The notes under the pieces were generated by a model. It was not told the origin of the DNA. It did not search any database and worked only from the letters and a program-made list of their open reading frames with translations. Shown piece after piece: positions 1-7,414 of a stretch of DNA of 36,265 nucleotides. This stretch comes from an uncultured Faecalibacterium sp. (GTDB lineage: Bacteria > Bacillota > Clostridia > Oscillospirales > Ruminococcaceae), in contig CAKSYT010000016.1 in the NCBI GenBank assembly GCA_934524985.1, positions 1 to 36,265 of the forward strand. The letters run 5' to 3'. Made by a program: the position numbers and the translations under genes. The stretch's first letter is position 1, and each line of letters begins with the position of its first letter.

Positions 1-990
1 TCCATCTCTCCGTACACCGTCAACAAGGACAGCGGCCATGGTCCTGCATGGTGCAACTCCCTGTTCGAGGATAACGCAGAGCATGGTCTGGGCCTGTACA
101 TCGGCCAGAAGACCGTCCGCGAGAACCTGATCAAGGAGATCGCAGAGGTTGCTGGTTCCGACAAGGCTTCTGCTGAGCTGAAGGCTGCTTACGAGCAGTT
201 CATCGCAACCAAGAACAACACCAAGGCCAACGACGAGCCCGCAAAGGCCCTGATCGCTGAGCTGGAGAAGGCTGCTGCTGCCGGCTGCGAGAAGTCTGCA
301 GAGATCCTGAAGAGCAAGCAGTACATCGCCAAGAAGTCCGTCTGGATTTTCGGCGGCGACGGCTGGGCATACGACATCGGCTTCGGCGGTCTGGATCACG
401 TTCTAGCTTCCGGCGAGGATGTCAACGTGATGGTCTTCGATACTGAGATGTACTCCAACACCGGTGGACAGGCTTCCAAGGCCTCCAACATCGGCGAGGT
501 CTGCCAGTTCGCTGCTGCAGGTAAGGAAATCAGCAAGAAGAGCCTGTCCGAGATCGCAATGACCTACGGCTACATCTATGTTGCTCAGATCGCTCTGGGC
601 GCTAACATGAACCAGGCTGTCAAGGCGATTGCCGAGGCTGAGGCTTACCCCGGCCCCTCTCTGATCATCGGCTACGCTCCCTGCGAGCTGCACGGTGTCA
701 AGGGCGGCATGACCAACTGCCAGAACGAGATGAAGAAGGCAGTCGAGGCTGGCTACTGGAACCTGTTCACCTTCAACCCCGCCAACAAGGCTCAGGGCAA
801 GAACCCCTTCACCCTGACCTCCAAGGCTGTGGACAACGAGAAGTATCAGGCTCTGCTGGCAAACGAGACCCGTTACAGCCGTCTGACCCGCGCCTTCCCC
901 GAGCGTGCTAAGGAGCTGTTCGCTCGCAACCAGGAGGTTGCAAACGACCGCTACGAGCACCTGACCCGTCTGGTCGAGCTGTACAAGTAA
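1..990 (+). CDS. nifJ: Pyruvate:ferredoxin oxidoreductase, C-terminal part (5' end outside window)
   Basis: The reading frame is open from base 1 to TAA at 988-990, giving the last 329 residues of a protein that is usually about 1,170 residues. It oxidises pyruvate to acetyl-CoA and CO2 in the cytoplasm and reduces ferredoxin. The visible part is the thiamine diphosphate-binding domain: a GDGWAYDIG segment (from about base 358) followed by DTEMYSNTGGQ (from about base 439), the conserved cofactor and Mg2+ binding region of this enzyme. The Fe-S domains lie upstream of the window. Codon use is strongly biased (AAG, CTG, GGC, GCT), as expected for a very highly expressed fermentation gene. A small 2[4Fe-4S] ferredoxin encoded at 13935 is a plausible electron acceptor. 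The family call is secure; the symbol follows common usage. Confidence 0.96.
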   Translation, partial: SISPYTVNKDSGHGPAWCNSLFEDNAEHGLGLYIGQKTVRENLIKEIAEVAGSDKASAELKAAYEQFIATKNNTKANDEPAKALIAELEKAAAAGCEKSAEILKSKQYIAKKSVWIFGGDGWAYDIGFGGLDHVLASGEDVNVMVFDTEMYSNTGGQASKASNIGEVCQFAAAGKEISKKSLSEIAMTYGYIYVAQIALGANMNQAVKAIAEAEAYPGPSLIIGYAPCELHGVKGGMTNCQNEMKKAVEAGYWNLFTFNPANKAQGKNPFTLTSKAVDNEKYQALLANETRYSRLTRAFPERAKELFARNQEVANDRYEHLTRLVELYK

Positions 991-1362
991 GCTGTTTTTA
1001 AGCAGCGGCAGAGACACCAAATGAACCAGCGGCCCCCGCTCTTTCCCGTGTGAAGAGCGGCAGCCCCGCATCGGCGGTTACTGCGCAATGCAGCGGTGCG
1101 GAACTGTGGAATTTGCCTTTGCCGTGCACAGAACAGGCTGAACGTTTTGCCCTGTACCTGACAGAACGGTCGAAAAACTGATTTCATTCCCCTCCTTTTG
1201 CGCAGGGGCTTGAGATACCAAAGCGCCCGCGAGGGCCCTTGAGAGCACACCCCGCGTGTGTCAGGAGCATAAGGTCTGCGTGCAGATACCTTGCTCCGCC
1301 TGCGGCATAAGACCTGCTGTGCAGGGATCTTGCCCCAGTGAAAAAACTGCATCAGTTTTTAG
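991..1362 (+). other. Gene-free, fold-rich region downstream of nifJ (candidate structured RNA or long 3' UTR)
   Basis: No convincing reading frame lies here, but the sequence is dense in local inverted repeats. CCGCTCTT pairs with AAGAGCGG near 1037-1062. GGAGCA-TAAGGT pairs with ACCTT-GCTCC around an inner CTGC/GCAG near 1262-1295. CACAC pairs with GTGTG, and CCTGC with GCAGG. A GGGGC...GCCCC pairing (about 1197 to 1337) could close a multibranched domain of about 140 nt. The stretch ends at a strong terminator. I could not match it to RNase P, SRP, tmRNA or 6S RNA signatures. It may be a processed 3' UTR of nifJ or a separate small RNA. Confidence 0.3.
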
Positions 1363-1399
1363 CGCCCCGTTCACCCTCCGGTGACCGGGGCGTATTTTT
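1363..1399 (+). terminator. Rho-independent terminator after nifJ region
   Basis: CGCCCCGTTCAC (1363-1374) pairs with GTGACCGGGGCG (1381-1392) with one mismatch and is followed by TATTTTTG. It is the first strong terminator downstream of nifJ, so the nifJ transcript probably includes the folded region before it. Confidence 0.75.
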
Positions 1400-1413
1400 G
1401 TGTAAATGAAATT

Positions 1414-1508
1414 ATAAGCCCGGAACGTCCGCAGACGCTCCGGGCTTATTCTCTAAAAATAATTTTTCCGCTTAAATCATATCTGCATGGTCAGCAATGC
1501 TTAAAATA
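1414..1508 (-). repeat. Two-hairpin interspersed repeat (family R), diverged copy
   Basis: A 16 bp stem (1414-1429 with 1434-1449, one mismatch) has loop CGCA, read as TGCG on the minus strand. It is next to an AT-rich segment AAAAATAATTTTTCCGC that recurs almost exactly in the copy at 6308. The distal hairpin is degenerate (GCAT 1485-1488 with ATGC 1497-1500). It sits just downstream of the minus-strand gene at 1509 and may act as its terminator. Confidence 0.65.
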
Positions 1509-1778
1509 TCAGGCATACTGCAACTCTACCTTTCGGATCGGCTTTAAAAAAGCATCGGCATCAATATACAAATTGTTCAGGATGGGAACCAGATCGATAT
1601 ACTCTTCTTCTGCAGGAGCACCCTTGTATTTTGCCATGACTACAAGATAGCCCTTGTCCCATTCCAGAATATCCGTGTAACGTTCCAGTGAAGAAGGTGT
1701 GCGGAACCGGATGGTTCTGCCGTTGTAGCTGAACGCGGTGAAATCACCGCTGTTGTTCAAAAACGCACAATCGCTCAT
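1509..1778 (-). CDS. Small conserved-looking hypothetical protein, 89 aa
   Basis: I do not recognise the family. The protein is soluble, with no signal peptide or membrane segment, and looks like a small alpha/beta fold with alternating hydrophobic strands (FTAFSYNGRTIRF, GYLVVMAKY, DLVPIL). The start at 1778 is supported by AAGGAGGGTGTCTT directly before ATG, and by a promoter 60 bases upstream with a 17-base spacer. It is a single-gene unit convergent with nifJ. A family R repeat lies just after its stop. Base composition is slightly more AT-rich than its neighbours. Function unknown. Confidence 0.75.
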   Translation of the reverse strand: MSDCAFLNNSGDFTAFSYNGRTIRFRTPSSLERYTDILEWDKGYLVVMAKYKGAPAEEEYIDLVPILNNLYIDADAFLKPIRKVELQYA

Positions 1779-1813
1779 AAGACACCCTCCTTCATGGCTG
1801 TTTTTACAGTTTC

Positions 1814-1842
1814 ATTTTAGCATCTCTGAAACCGAACGTCAA
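1814..1842 (-). promoter_or_regulatory. Promoter for the 89-aa gene
   Basis: On the minus strand, TTGACG (1837-1842) and TAAAAT (1814-1819) are separated by 17 bases, 36 bases upstream of the ATG. This is a good sigma-A type promoter. Confidence 0.7.
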
Positions 1843-1954
1843 CCGAAAAGCTTATCACAAAATCTTCCAGAATTTTCCGTTTCCTTTTTACAGTTTCTTC
1901 ATAGCTTCTTAACGAAATGAATGGTGAAAGCTGTTATACTTTTGCCATGGGAAC

Positions 1955-2066
1955 GGGGCCGCAACCGATTCCCAAGTAACATGATTCCTCCTCACACCAA
2001 GGCAATATCCAAGCAAAACACCCTTCTCTGTGTGCCGCAACACAGAGAAGGGTGTTTTGTTTCTGT
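1955..2066 (+). repeat. Interspersed repeat with variable terminator hairpin (family T), copy 1
   Basis: A conserved arm, GGGGCCGCAACC then ACATGATTCCTCCTCACACC, leads to a perfect 19 bp hairpin (2014-2032 with 2041-2059, loop TGCCGCAA) and a T-rich tail. The same arm occurs inverted at 7464-7520 beside a hairpin of a different stem sequence. No gene is inside. Confidence 0.75.
2014..2063 (+). terminator. 19 bp perfect hairpin with T-rich tail
   Basis: CAAAACACCC...GGGTGTTTTG forms a perfect stem followed by TTTCTGT. It is symmetrical enough to work in both directions and isolates the mgtE promoter from upstream transcription. Confidence 0.6.
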
Positions 2067-2107
2067 ACGACACCTTATAAAAATCTTTGCAAAACTTCGC
2101 TTTAGGG

Positions 2108-2136
2108 TTGACCCCATTTTTTTGCGGCGCTATAAT
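2108..2136 (+). promoter_or_regulatory. mgtE promoter
   Basis: TTGACC (2108-2113), a 17-base spacer and TATAAT (2131-2136). Transcription would begin near 2143, about 330 bases before the mgtE start codon. Confidence 0.8.
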
Positions 2137-2142
2137 AAAAAA

Positions 2143-2472
2143 GGATATAGCCAAAGCAGCGCCCGGCGCGGGTGCTGCGGCTGCGAAATTTAAGAAAACT
2201 GGGAGGTGAACGCAGGACAATGGACCCTGATCATAGTCGAAGTAGCTCCACCGATGCGGTAGATCGGACAACAAAAAGTACTGCGTTCGCCTTTTTGCAT
2301 CCGGCGGCTTAAAAAGCCCCCGGCATAGGAAAGGCGCGGCTTTGCGTGCGCGGAAACGGCTGCATTTGCGGCATTCCGGCACCGGGCGGCGCGTTTTTTG
2401 TTTCCCGACCTGCTGCATCCTCCGGCGCGGAGAAAGCCCTCTGCGCCGTACAGTACCCAGAGGAGGTAGCCC
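2143..2472 (+). promoter_or_regulatory. Long structured 5' leader of mgtE (candidate Mg2+-responsive RNA)
   Basis: The 330-base leader holds several hairpins. GCAGC-CCC/GGG-GCTGC lies near 2155-2180. An 11 bp long-range stem GGTGAACGCAG with CTGCGTTCGCC closes about 65 bases and is followed by TTTTTGC, so it can act as an intrinsic terminator. Near the gene, CGGCGCGGAG (2423-2432) pairs with CTCTGCGCCG (2439-2448). CCTCC (2419-2423) can pair with the ribosome-binding GGAGG (2462-2466). Leaders of mgtE genes often carry the M-box riboswitch, but I could not find its conserved core, so this leader is unassigned. Translational or termination control is inferred. Confidence 0.5.
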
Positions 2473-4047
2473 ATGGATATGGAAGAAAAGAAGCTGGAAA
2501 CCAACACGGAACAGAACCTGCCGGTGCAGGAGCTGCCCGCCGATATCCCCGCCGAGGTGCGTCAGAAGCTGGCTGAGGATCTGAACGAGGAAGCCACCGA
2601 GGACCTGAAGCAGGATATGCGGGAGGCAGAGCGAGAGGAAGCCAAGGACGAAGAGGTCAAGGCGAACCCCGAGATGCTGACCAAGAGCCGCCTGCTGAAG
2701 CTGCTGATCAAAAAGCAGTACGTCAAGCTGCGCGAGGTGACCGAGGAAGAGCAGCCCGCCGACCTTGCCGAGCTGCTGGAAGAGCTGGACGAGAACAACC
2801 GTCTGGTGGTGTTCCGTCTGCTGAAAAAGGAAGTTGCCACCGAAGCCTTTGCCTATATGTCCGATGAAGCCCGGGACGATCTGGTGAACGCCTTTTCGGA
2901 CGTGGAGCTGGTGAGCGCCATCGAGGAGATGAGCTTGGACGATGCTGCCGACCTTTTGGAAGATATGCCCGCAGGCGTGGTCAAGCGGGTGCTGGAAAAA
3001 TCCTCCCGGCAGACCCGCGAGAGCCTGAACAAGCTGCTGAACTACCCGGAAAGCTCTGCCGGCAGCCTGATGACCCCGGAATATGTCCGTCTGCGCAAGG
3101 ATATGACGGTGGAGCAGGCCTTTGCCGCCATCCGCAAGCAGGGCGAGAACGCCGAGACCGTCTACACCTGCTATGTGGTGGAGAGCAACCGGCTGCAGGG
3201 CGTTGTCTCTGCCCGTAATCTGCTGCTGGCCGACCCCAAGACCCCCATCACGGAGATCATGGAGGACAATCTGGTCACCGTGAAGGTCACCGACGATCAG
3301 GAGTTTGTGGCCCGTGAGATGCAGCGCTACGACTTTACCGCCATGCCCGTTCTGGACAACGAGGGCATGTTCGTGGGTATCATCACCATCGATGACGCAA
3401 TCGACGTTCTGACCGATGAGAGCACCGAGGATATGCAGAAGATGGCTGCTATTCTCCCGGATGACGACGCCACCACCTACTTTGGCACCAGCGTGTGGAC
3501 CCACGCCAAGCAGCGCATCCCCTGGCTGCTGATTTTGATGCTGTCCGCTACCTTTACCGGCATGGTCACCACCCACTACGAGGAAGCCTTTGTCAGCCTG
3601 CCGCTGCTGGTCTCCTTCATGCCCATGCTGATGGATACCGCCGGTAACTGCGGCAATCAGATCAGCACCCTGATGGTGCGCGGTCTGGCACTGGGCGAGG
3701 TAGAGCCCGCCGACTTTGTGCGGGTGCTGGGCAAGGAGCTGCGGGTATCTGCCATCGTGGGCGCGGTGCTGGGCATCGTGAACGGCCTGCGCATCTACCT
3801 GATGTACACCTTCCTCTTCCCCGGCCAGTACGCCAACGTGATGGGGTACGCTATCGTGGTCAGCGTGTCGCTGTTCTTCAGCGTCATTCTGGCAAAGCTG
3901 GTGGGCGGTATGCTGCCCCTTGCCGCCAAAAAGCTGGGTGCCGACCCCGCCATCATGGCTACCCCCTTCATCACCACCATCGTGGACGCTTGCAGCCTGA
4001 TCCTGTATTTCCAGATCGCACAGCTGGTGTTCCGCAATATGATGTAA
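2473..4047 (+). CDS. mgtE: Magnesium transporter MgtE
   Basis: MgtE is a dimeric Mg2+ channel gated by intracellular Mg2+. The 524-residue protein has the full family order: an unusually acidic extension (about residues 1-70), the helical MgtE-N domain (about 70-195), two CBS domains (about 200-320) and a five-helix membrane domain from about 345. The family's membrane signatures are visible: PMLMDTAGNCGNQIST and, near the end, GADPAIMATPFITTIVDA, whose Asp lies in the ion pore. ATG at 2473 is preceded by GAGGAGGTAGCCC. The gene is alone between its own promoter (2108) and a terminator (4053). An anticodon-like 731-residue frame on the opposite strand is a shadow. Confidence 0.96.
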   Translation: MDMEEKKLETNTEQNLPVQELPADIPAEVRQKLAEDLNEEATEDLKQDMREAEREEAKDEEVKANPEMLTKSRLLKLLIKKQYVKLREVTEEEQPADLAELLEELDENNRLVVFRLLKKEVATEAFAYMSDEARDDLVNAFSDVELVSAIEEMSLDDAADLLEDMPAGVVKRVLEKSSRQTRESLNKLLNYPESSAGSLMTPEYVRLRKDMTVEQAFAAIRKQGENAETVYTCYVVESNRLQGVVSARNLLLADPKTPITEIMEDNLVTVKVTDDQEFVAREMQRYDFTAMPVLDNEGMFVGIITIDDAIDVLTDESTEDMQKMAAILPDDDATTYFGTSVWTHAKQRIPWLLILMLSATFTGMVTTHYEEAFVSLPLLVSFMPMLMDTAGNCGNQISTLMVRGLALGEVEPADFVRVLGKELRVSAIVGAVLGIVNGLRIYLMYTFLFPGQYANVMGYAIVVSVSLFFSVILAKLVGGMLPLAAKKLGADPAIMATPFITTIVDACSLILYFQIAQLVFRNMM

Positions 4048-4052
4048 AGAAG

Positions 4053-4096
4053 AAAGCAATGCCGGACAGTCTGCGGACTGCCCGGCATTGCTTTTT
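4053..4096 (+). terminator. mgtE terminator
   Basis: AAAGCAATGCCGG-CAGTC (4053-4071), loop TGCG, then GACTG-CCGGCATTGCTTT (4076-4094) and more T. It has one internal mismatch. The tetraloop matches that of the family R repeats. Confidence 0.85.
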
Positions 4097-4150
4097 GCAT
4101 CCAACCCTTTGGCGCATTTGCCTAAATCGGCGGCTATATTTTATATGCTC

Positions 4151-4187
4151 TGTCAATTGACACACCACGGGTGTGATGGTGTAAAAT
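4151..4187 (+). promoter_or_regulatory. Promoter of the lipoprotein gene with two overlapping dyads
   Basis: TTGACA (4157-4162) is followed by TGTAAA at 17 bases or TAAAAT at 19 bases. The -35 hexamer is half of a perfect 12-base palindrome TGTCAATTGACA (4151-4162). A second dyad, CACACC-acg-GGTGTG (4161-4175), fills the spacer. The arrangement suggests a repressor site, but none is identified. Confidence 0.6.
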
Positions 4188-4256
4188 AATAACAGGAGGT
4201 CGTTTGATTTCCTGTGCGTTGGATAGAACCTGTATTTTTGTTACCGGAGGTGTATC

Positions 4257-4757
4257 ATGAAAAAGACAAGACGCTTGGTTGCCCTTTTACTGGCCGCGGT
4301 GCTGGCCTTGGCTTTGTTCACCGCCTGCGGTGCAGCGCAGCCTACCATTGGCGAGCAATACGAAAAATGGCTCGTAGAGCAGCTCAACAGCAAACTGCCG
4401 GAGGGCAAAACGGTACAAAAAGTTGACGTCAAACACTCGGAGATGATGGCTGCTCTGGCAAAAATCGGCAAAGACGGGAAGTTCACAGCCGGAGACGGCT
4501 GGGGTGAAGAGGCAAACGGAACTGAAAAGGAAAGCTATTATTGGGTCATCATCTCAGACCCGAGGGCATGGGATTATGGTGTTTCGGAAACTAAGGCAGT
4601 TGCGCTGACCCCGGAAAATATGACGAAATACGGACCGATTTACTTTATTACGGCAGGGCAGCAGTACCGAATCAAGGAGTACGATATTGCCACTCGTGTT
4701 ATGGATGGCAAAACCTACGTTGCGGTGTATCTCTGCTTAGAGAAAAGGCCAAGCTGA
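4257..4757 (+). CDS. Putative lipoprotein, 166 aa
   Basis: The first 24 residues are a classical lipoprotein signal: KKTRR, a hydrophobic run, then the lipobox LFTAC with the acylated Cys at residue 24. The mature protein should be anchored to the outer face of the membrane. The rest is hydrophilic with no recognised domain or catalytic motif; it contains WVIISDPRAWDYG and ends in VYLCLEKRPS. The start is fixed by CCGGAGGTGTATC before ATG. It is monocistronic, with its own promoter (4151) and terminator (4817). The dyads in the promoter suggest conditional expression. Function unknown. Confidence 0.8.
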   Translation: MKKTRRLVALLLAAVLALALFTACGAAQPTIGEQYEKWLVEQLNSKLPEGKTVQKVDVKHSEMMAALAKIGKDGKFTAGDGWGEEANGTEKESYYWVIISDPRAWDYGVSETKAVALTPENMTKYGPIYFITAGQQYRIKEYDIATRVMDGKTYVAVYLCLEKRPS

Positions 4758-4816
4758 CCCCTGCGCCGCTGCATACCCCTAGTACGCGCCGCTGCTAAGG
4801 CATAAAATATGGTTTT

Positions 4817-4861
4817 ATAAGCCCTCTCAGGCACTTTGTCTGCCCGAGAGGGCTTATTTTT
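4817..4861 (+). terminator. Terminator of the lipoprotein gene
   Basis: ATAAGCCCTCTC (4817-4828) pairs with GAGAGGGCTTAT (4846-4857), with an inner GGCA/TGCC pairing and a TTTT tail. Confidence 0.8.
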
Positions 4862-4867
4862 GCGTCC

Positions 4868-5024
4868 AACCCTCTCAGTCTGCTCCCGATGGTCGCAGAC
4901 AGCTCCCCCGAAGGGGGAGCTTATAGCACTGCCGTAAGCTTTTATCATTCATCCGATACGTTTCGGTTATTGCAAAAAAGCTCCCCCTTCGGGGGAGCTG
5001 TCGCCGCAGGCGACTGAGAGGGTT
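4868..5024. repeat. CCCTCTCAG palindromic repeat (family P), locus 1
   Basis: The locus opens with AACCCTCTCAG and closes with CTGAGAGGGTT. Each end is followed inward by a short variable hairpin (TCTGC...GCAGA; TCGCC...GGCGA) and an AGCTCCCCC/GGGGGAGCT palindrome. The middle 50 bases carry no frame. Confidence 0.8.
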
Positions 5025-5043
5025 CAGGCGGGACTAAAAACAG

Positions 5044-5480
5044 TGTGGAAAACCACCGTTTGTGTCCGTTTTCCACACCGGGTTTTTCTCCCCGGCGGTT
5101 TGTGGAAAACTGCCCGGGGTAAGATTCCAATTTGGAGAAAAGCAAACCCGTAAGCCGGAGTAAACTGTAAAAACAAAAGAAAAACCTTCGACTTTCTTTT
5201 TTATAAAAGGCAGAATGCCCACATTTTAGCCCACAAATTTCCAGAATGCGGCGGCATCCATTACGGCTTGTATAGGGCTTTCCTCCATCGGATGTGGAAA
5301 ACTATGTGGAAAAGGTGGAAAACATCGTTGGAAACTGCGCTTCTTTTTCACAAAAACGGTGGAAAACCCGGTGGAAAAAGTGAAAAGTTCATTCCAGACC
5401 GGATAGTCCATACAATTTTCGGTTGTCGTTTTGGGACTTAAAACCCGCATGAATGCTGTGCTTTTCCCGCCTTTTCCACA
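5044..5480. other. Cluster of DnaA-box-like TTTTCCACA sites
   Basis: There are six exact copies of TGTGGAAAA or its complement: 5044, 5069 (reverse), 5101, 5293, 5305 and 5472 (reverse). Three near copies GGTGGAAAA start at 5314, 5358 and 5370. All fall within 440 bases without a credible gene. The motif differs by one base from the DnaA box TTATCCACA. An AT-rich stretch lies at about 5165-5210. No dnaA, dnaN or rpmH is nearby, so this is not an ordinary oriC context. Binding by DnaA is inferred only. Confidence 0.45.
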
Positions 5481-5646
5481 CCCCGGCGGCTGCGGTGTGA
5501 AAAAACTGCGCGTGCAGCCTGTCTGCCGGGAAAGAAAGCACAGTTTCAACGCCTTCCGCGTGGATTTTCTTGAATGCGGGGGCCGGTCATGGTAAAATAG
5601 GGGTAACATGAAACTGGCGGGGCATCCCGCAACGGAGGCGAAACAC

Positions 5647-6291
5647 ATGAACAACTGGCTGAATAAGCTGGAGCGCAAGTATGGCCGCTACGGAATCCCG
5701 AACCTGACCAATATTCTGGTGGCGGGGCAGATTTTAGTATTGGCCATCGAGCTGTTTGTTGACCGCACTGTAACAGGCTGGCTGGGCCTGAACCGGTTTT
5801 TGCTGCTGCAAGGGCAGATCTGGCGGGTGATCAGCTTTATATTCATCCCCTTTTCCGGAGGCAGCATCCTCAGCGTGGTGCTGGGCATCTACTTCACATG
5901 GTTCGTCGGCACGGCGCTGGAGCGGGAGTGGGGCGATTTCCGCTACACGGTGTATCTGCTGTCCGGCGTGCTGGGCACGGTGCTGGGCTGCCTGCTCACC
6001 GGCGTGACCGCCAGCACCTACTGCCTGTCCCTCTCGCTGCTGCTGGCCTTTGCCATGCTCTACCCGGAGGTGCAGCTGCTGCTCTTCTTCGTCATCCCCA
6101 TCCGGGTGAAGTACTTCGGCGTTTTTGCGGCGGTGCTGTGGGTGTTCAGCTTTCTGGGTGCTTCCCTGCCCGGCAAGCTGGACTACCTGCTGTCCATGCT
6201 CAACGTCTGGCTCTTCTTTGTCCCCATGGCCTACCGCTCCCTCCGCGCATGGGTGCGCCGGGAGCAGTGGAAGAGGAAGAATAGGAGATAA
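5647..6291 (+). CDS. Rhomboid-fold membrane protein, probably without protease activity
   Basis: A polytopic membrane protein of 214 residues with about six hydrophobic segments, whose general plan (N-terminal amphipathic stretch, WRVISFIFIP segment, WGDFRYTVYLL segment after a TM pair) matches rhomboid-family proteins of Clostridia. The catalytic GxSG motif expected in TM4 is not there; that place reads TASTYCLSLSLLLAFAMLYP, and I see no partner His in the last helix. It is therefore likely a pseudoprotease-type member. I chose ATG 5647 because GGAGG lies 8 bases before it; an upstream ATG at 5608 lacks a good site. The C-terminus is very basic (RREQWKRKNRR). Confidence 0.75.
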   Translation: MNNWLNKLERKYGRYGIPNLTNILVAGQILVLAIELFVDRTVTGWLGLNRFLLLQGQIWRVISFIFIPFSGGSILSVVLGIYFTWFVGTALEREWGDFRYTVYLLSGVLGTVLGCLLTGVTASTYCLSLSLLLAFAMLYPEVQLLLFFVIPIRVKYFGVFAAVLWVFSFLGASLPGKLDYLLSMLNVWLFFVPMAYRSLRAWVRREQWKRKNRR

Positions 6292-6307
6292 ACCCTCCCG
6301 TGAAAAT

Positions 6308-6407
6308 GGAATACCGGAGCGTCCGCAGACGCTCCGGTATTCCGAAATTAAAAATAATTTTTCCGCTATCTATGCCCAGAGCAACGCGGAGGGCATTTTA
6401 AATCGTC
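6308..6407 (-). repeat. Two-hairpin interspersed repeat (family R), intact copy
   Basis: A perfect 16 bp stem (6308-6323 with 6328-6343, loop CGCA) is followed by an AT-rich segment (about 6344-6362). Then comes ATGCCC (6372-6377) pairing with GGGCAT (6391-6396) across 13 bases, ending in AAATCGTC. It reads in the minus orientation relative to the copies at 13763, 20236 and 26256. It separates the rhomboid gene from holB. Confidence 0.85.
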
Positions 6408-6435
6408 TTACGTCTCACAAAGGAGTACCCCCATC

Positions 6436-7401
6436 ATGATGCTGGACCGCATGGAAGGCAACGCAGAACTGAAAACCAGCGTGCAGCAGATGCTGGCCAC
6501 CCGGCGGCTGACCCACAGCGTGCTGCTGGTGGGCGAAGCCGGGCTTGGTACCGGCTTTGCCGCCCGCTGCATCGCCGCCGACTACCTCTACCCGGCAGGC
6601 GGTGCCGCCGCCGAGGCGCTTTTGCGCGGCGAGTGCTGCCGCGCCGTGGCAAAAGCCGGTAAGCGCGACAGCGGCACGGTGGAGACCGGCATCGTGCGGG
6701 AAGCCATCTCAGTGTCCGGCATGGGCAGCGGCGGGAAGTATCTGGTGGGTCAGGTCACCGCCATGCGCAGCGAAATTTTCAACACCAGCCTTTCCGCCGA
6801 GGGACGCGCGGTGCTTTTGTACCATGTGGAGCGCATGAACGAGGAATCCGCCAACGCCCTGCTGAAGGTCATGGAAGAGCCCCCGGAGGGGGTGCTGTTC
6901 CTGCTTACGGCGGATTCTCTTGCCAGCGTGCTGCCCACCATCCGCAGCCGCTGCGTCAGCTTTGCGGTGGCACCGGTATCCCCCGCCGACTGCACCCGCT
7001 ACTGCGCGGCGCAGGGGGTGGACAAAAAAACAGCTGCACTGTACAGTGAGCTGTTCGATGGTCATATCGGCACGGTGCTGGCGGTCGCCCGGGACGAAGC
7101 CCGCACCGCACAGGTGGAAAAGGCGCTGGAGCTTGCCCGCGCCGCTGCTGCCCGCGACAGCTACACCGCCGCCGTGCTGCTTGCCGCCTACGAAAAGGAC
7201 AAGGCAGCGGCTTCTGCCCTGCTGACCGATTTCCGCGCCGTGGCAGCGGCAGGCCTGCGCAGCAGCCCCCGCGCCCCGGTGCAGGGCACACAGGCGCGGC
7301 AGGCGGTGCGTCTGGCAGACGCCGCCCTGCAGCGGCTGGGCGCACAGGTAAACCCCAAGGTGGTGCTTTCGGTGTTCGTAGCAAAGCTGCGCACCCTTTA
7401 A
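6436..7401 (+). CDS. holB: DNA polymerase III delta' subunit (clamp loader)
   Basis: This clamp-loader subunit helps load the sliding clamp at the replication fork. The N-terminal AAA+ fold is visible. The P-loop is degenerate (GEAGLGTG, residues 33-40; the Lys-Thr of an active P-loop is absent), as is usual for delta'. The hallmark ANALLKVMEEPP lies at about 139-150 and the SRC motif of the arginine-finger region at about 171-173. I see no four-Cys zinc module. The length, 321 residues, is typical. The start at 6436 has AAAGGAG ten bases upstream; the second ATG is equally possible. In many Firmicutes ricT follows holB; here ricT is 7 kb away on the other strand. Confidence 0.88.
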   Translation: MMLDRMEGNAELKTSVQQMLATRRLTHSVLLVGEAGLGTGFAARCIAADYLYPAGGAAAEALLRGECCRAVAKAGKRDSGTVETGIVREAISVSGMGSGGKYLVGQVTAMRSEIFNTSLSAEGRAVLLYHVERMNEESANALLKVMEEPPEGVLFLLTADSLASVLPTIRSRCVSFAVAPVSPADCTRYCAAQGVDKKTAALYSELFDGHIGTVLAVARDEARTAQVEKALELARAAAARDSYTAAVLLAAYEKDKAAASALLTDFRAVAAAGLRSSPRAPVQGTQARQAVRLADAALQRLGAQVNPKVVLSVFVAKLRTL

Positions 7402-7414
7402 AAAATAACAGAAC

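Noticed and set aside
2143..2472. M-box (ykoK) riboswitch
   Set aside because: The expected conserved core segments were not found; left as an unassigned leader.
1909..4104. 731-residue frame opposite mgtE
   Set aside because: It exists because GC-rich codon bias of mgtE removes stops on the other strand. The translation is a Gln/His/Gly-rich low-complexity mirror with no domain or ribosome binding site.
5040..5530. Chromosomal origin oriC
   Set aside because: The boxes are one base off consensus and dnaA, dnaN, rpmH and gyrB are not nearby.
5226..5678. 150-residue minus-strand frame in the TTTTCCACA cluster
   Set aside because: The translation is irregular, rich in Phe/Pro/Arg from the repeats, and has no ribosome binding site.
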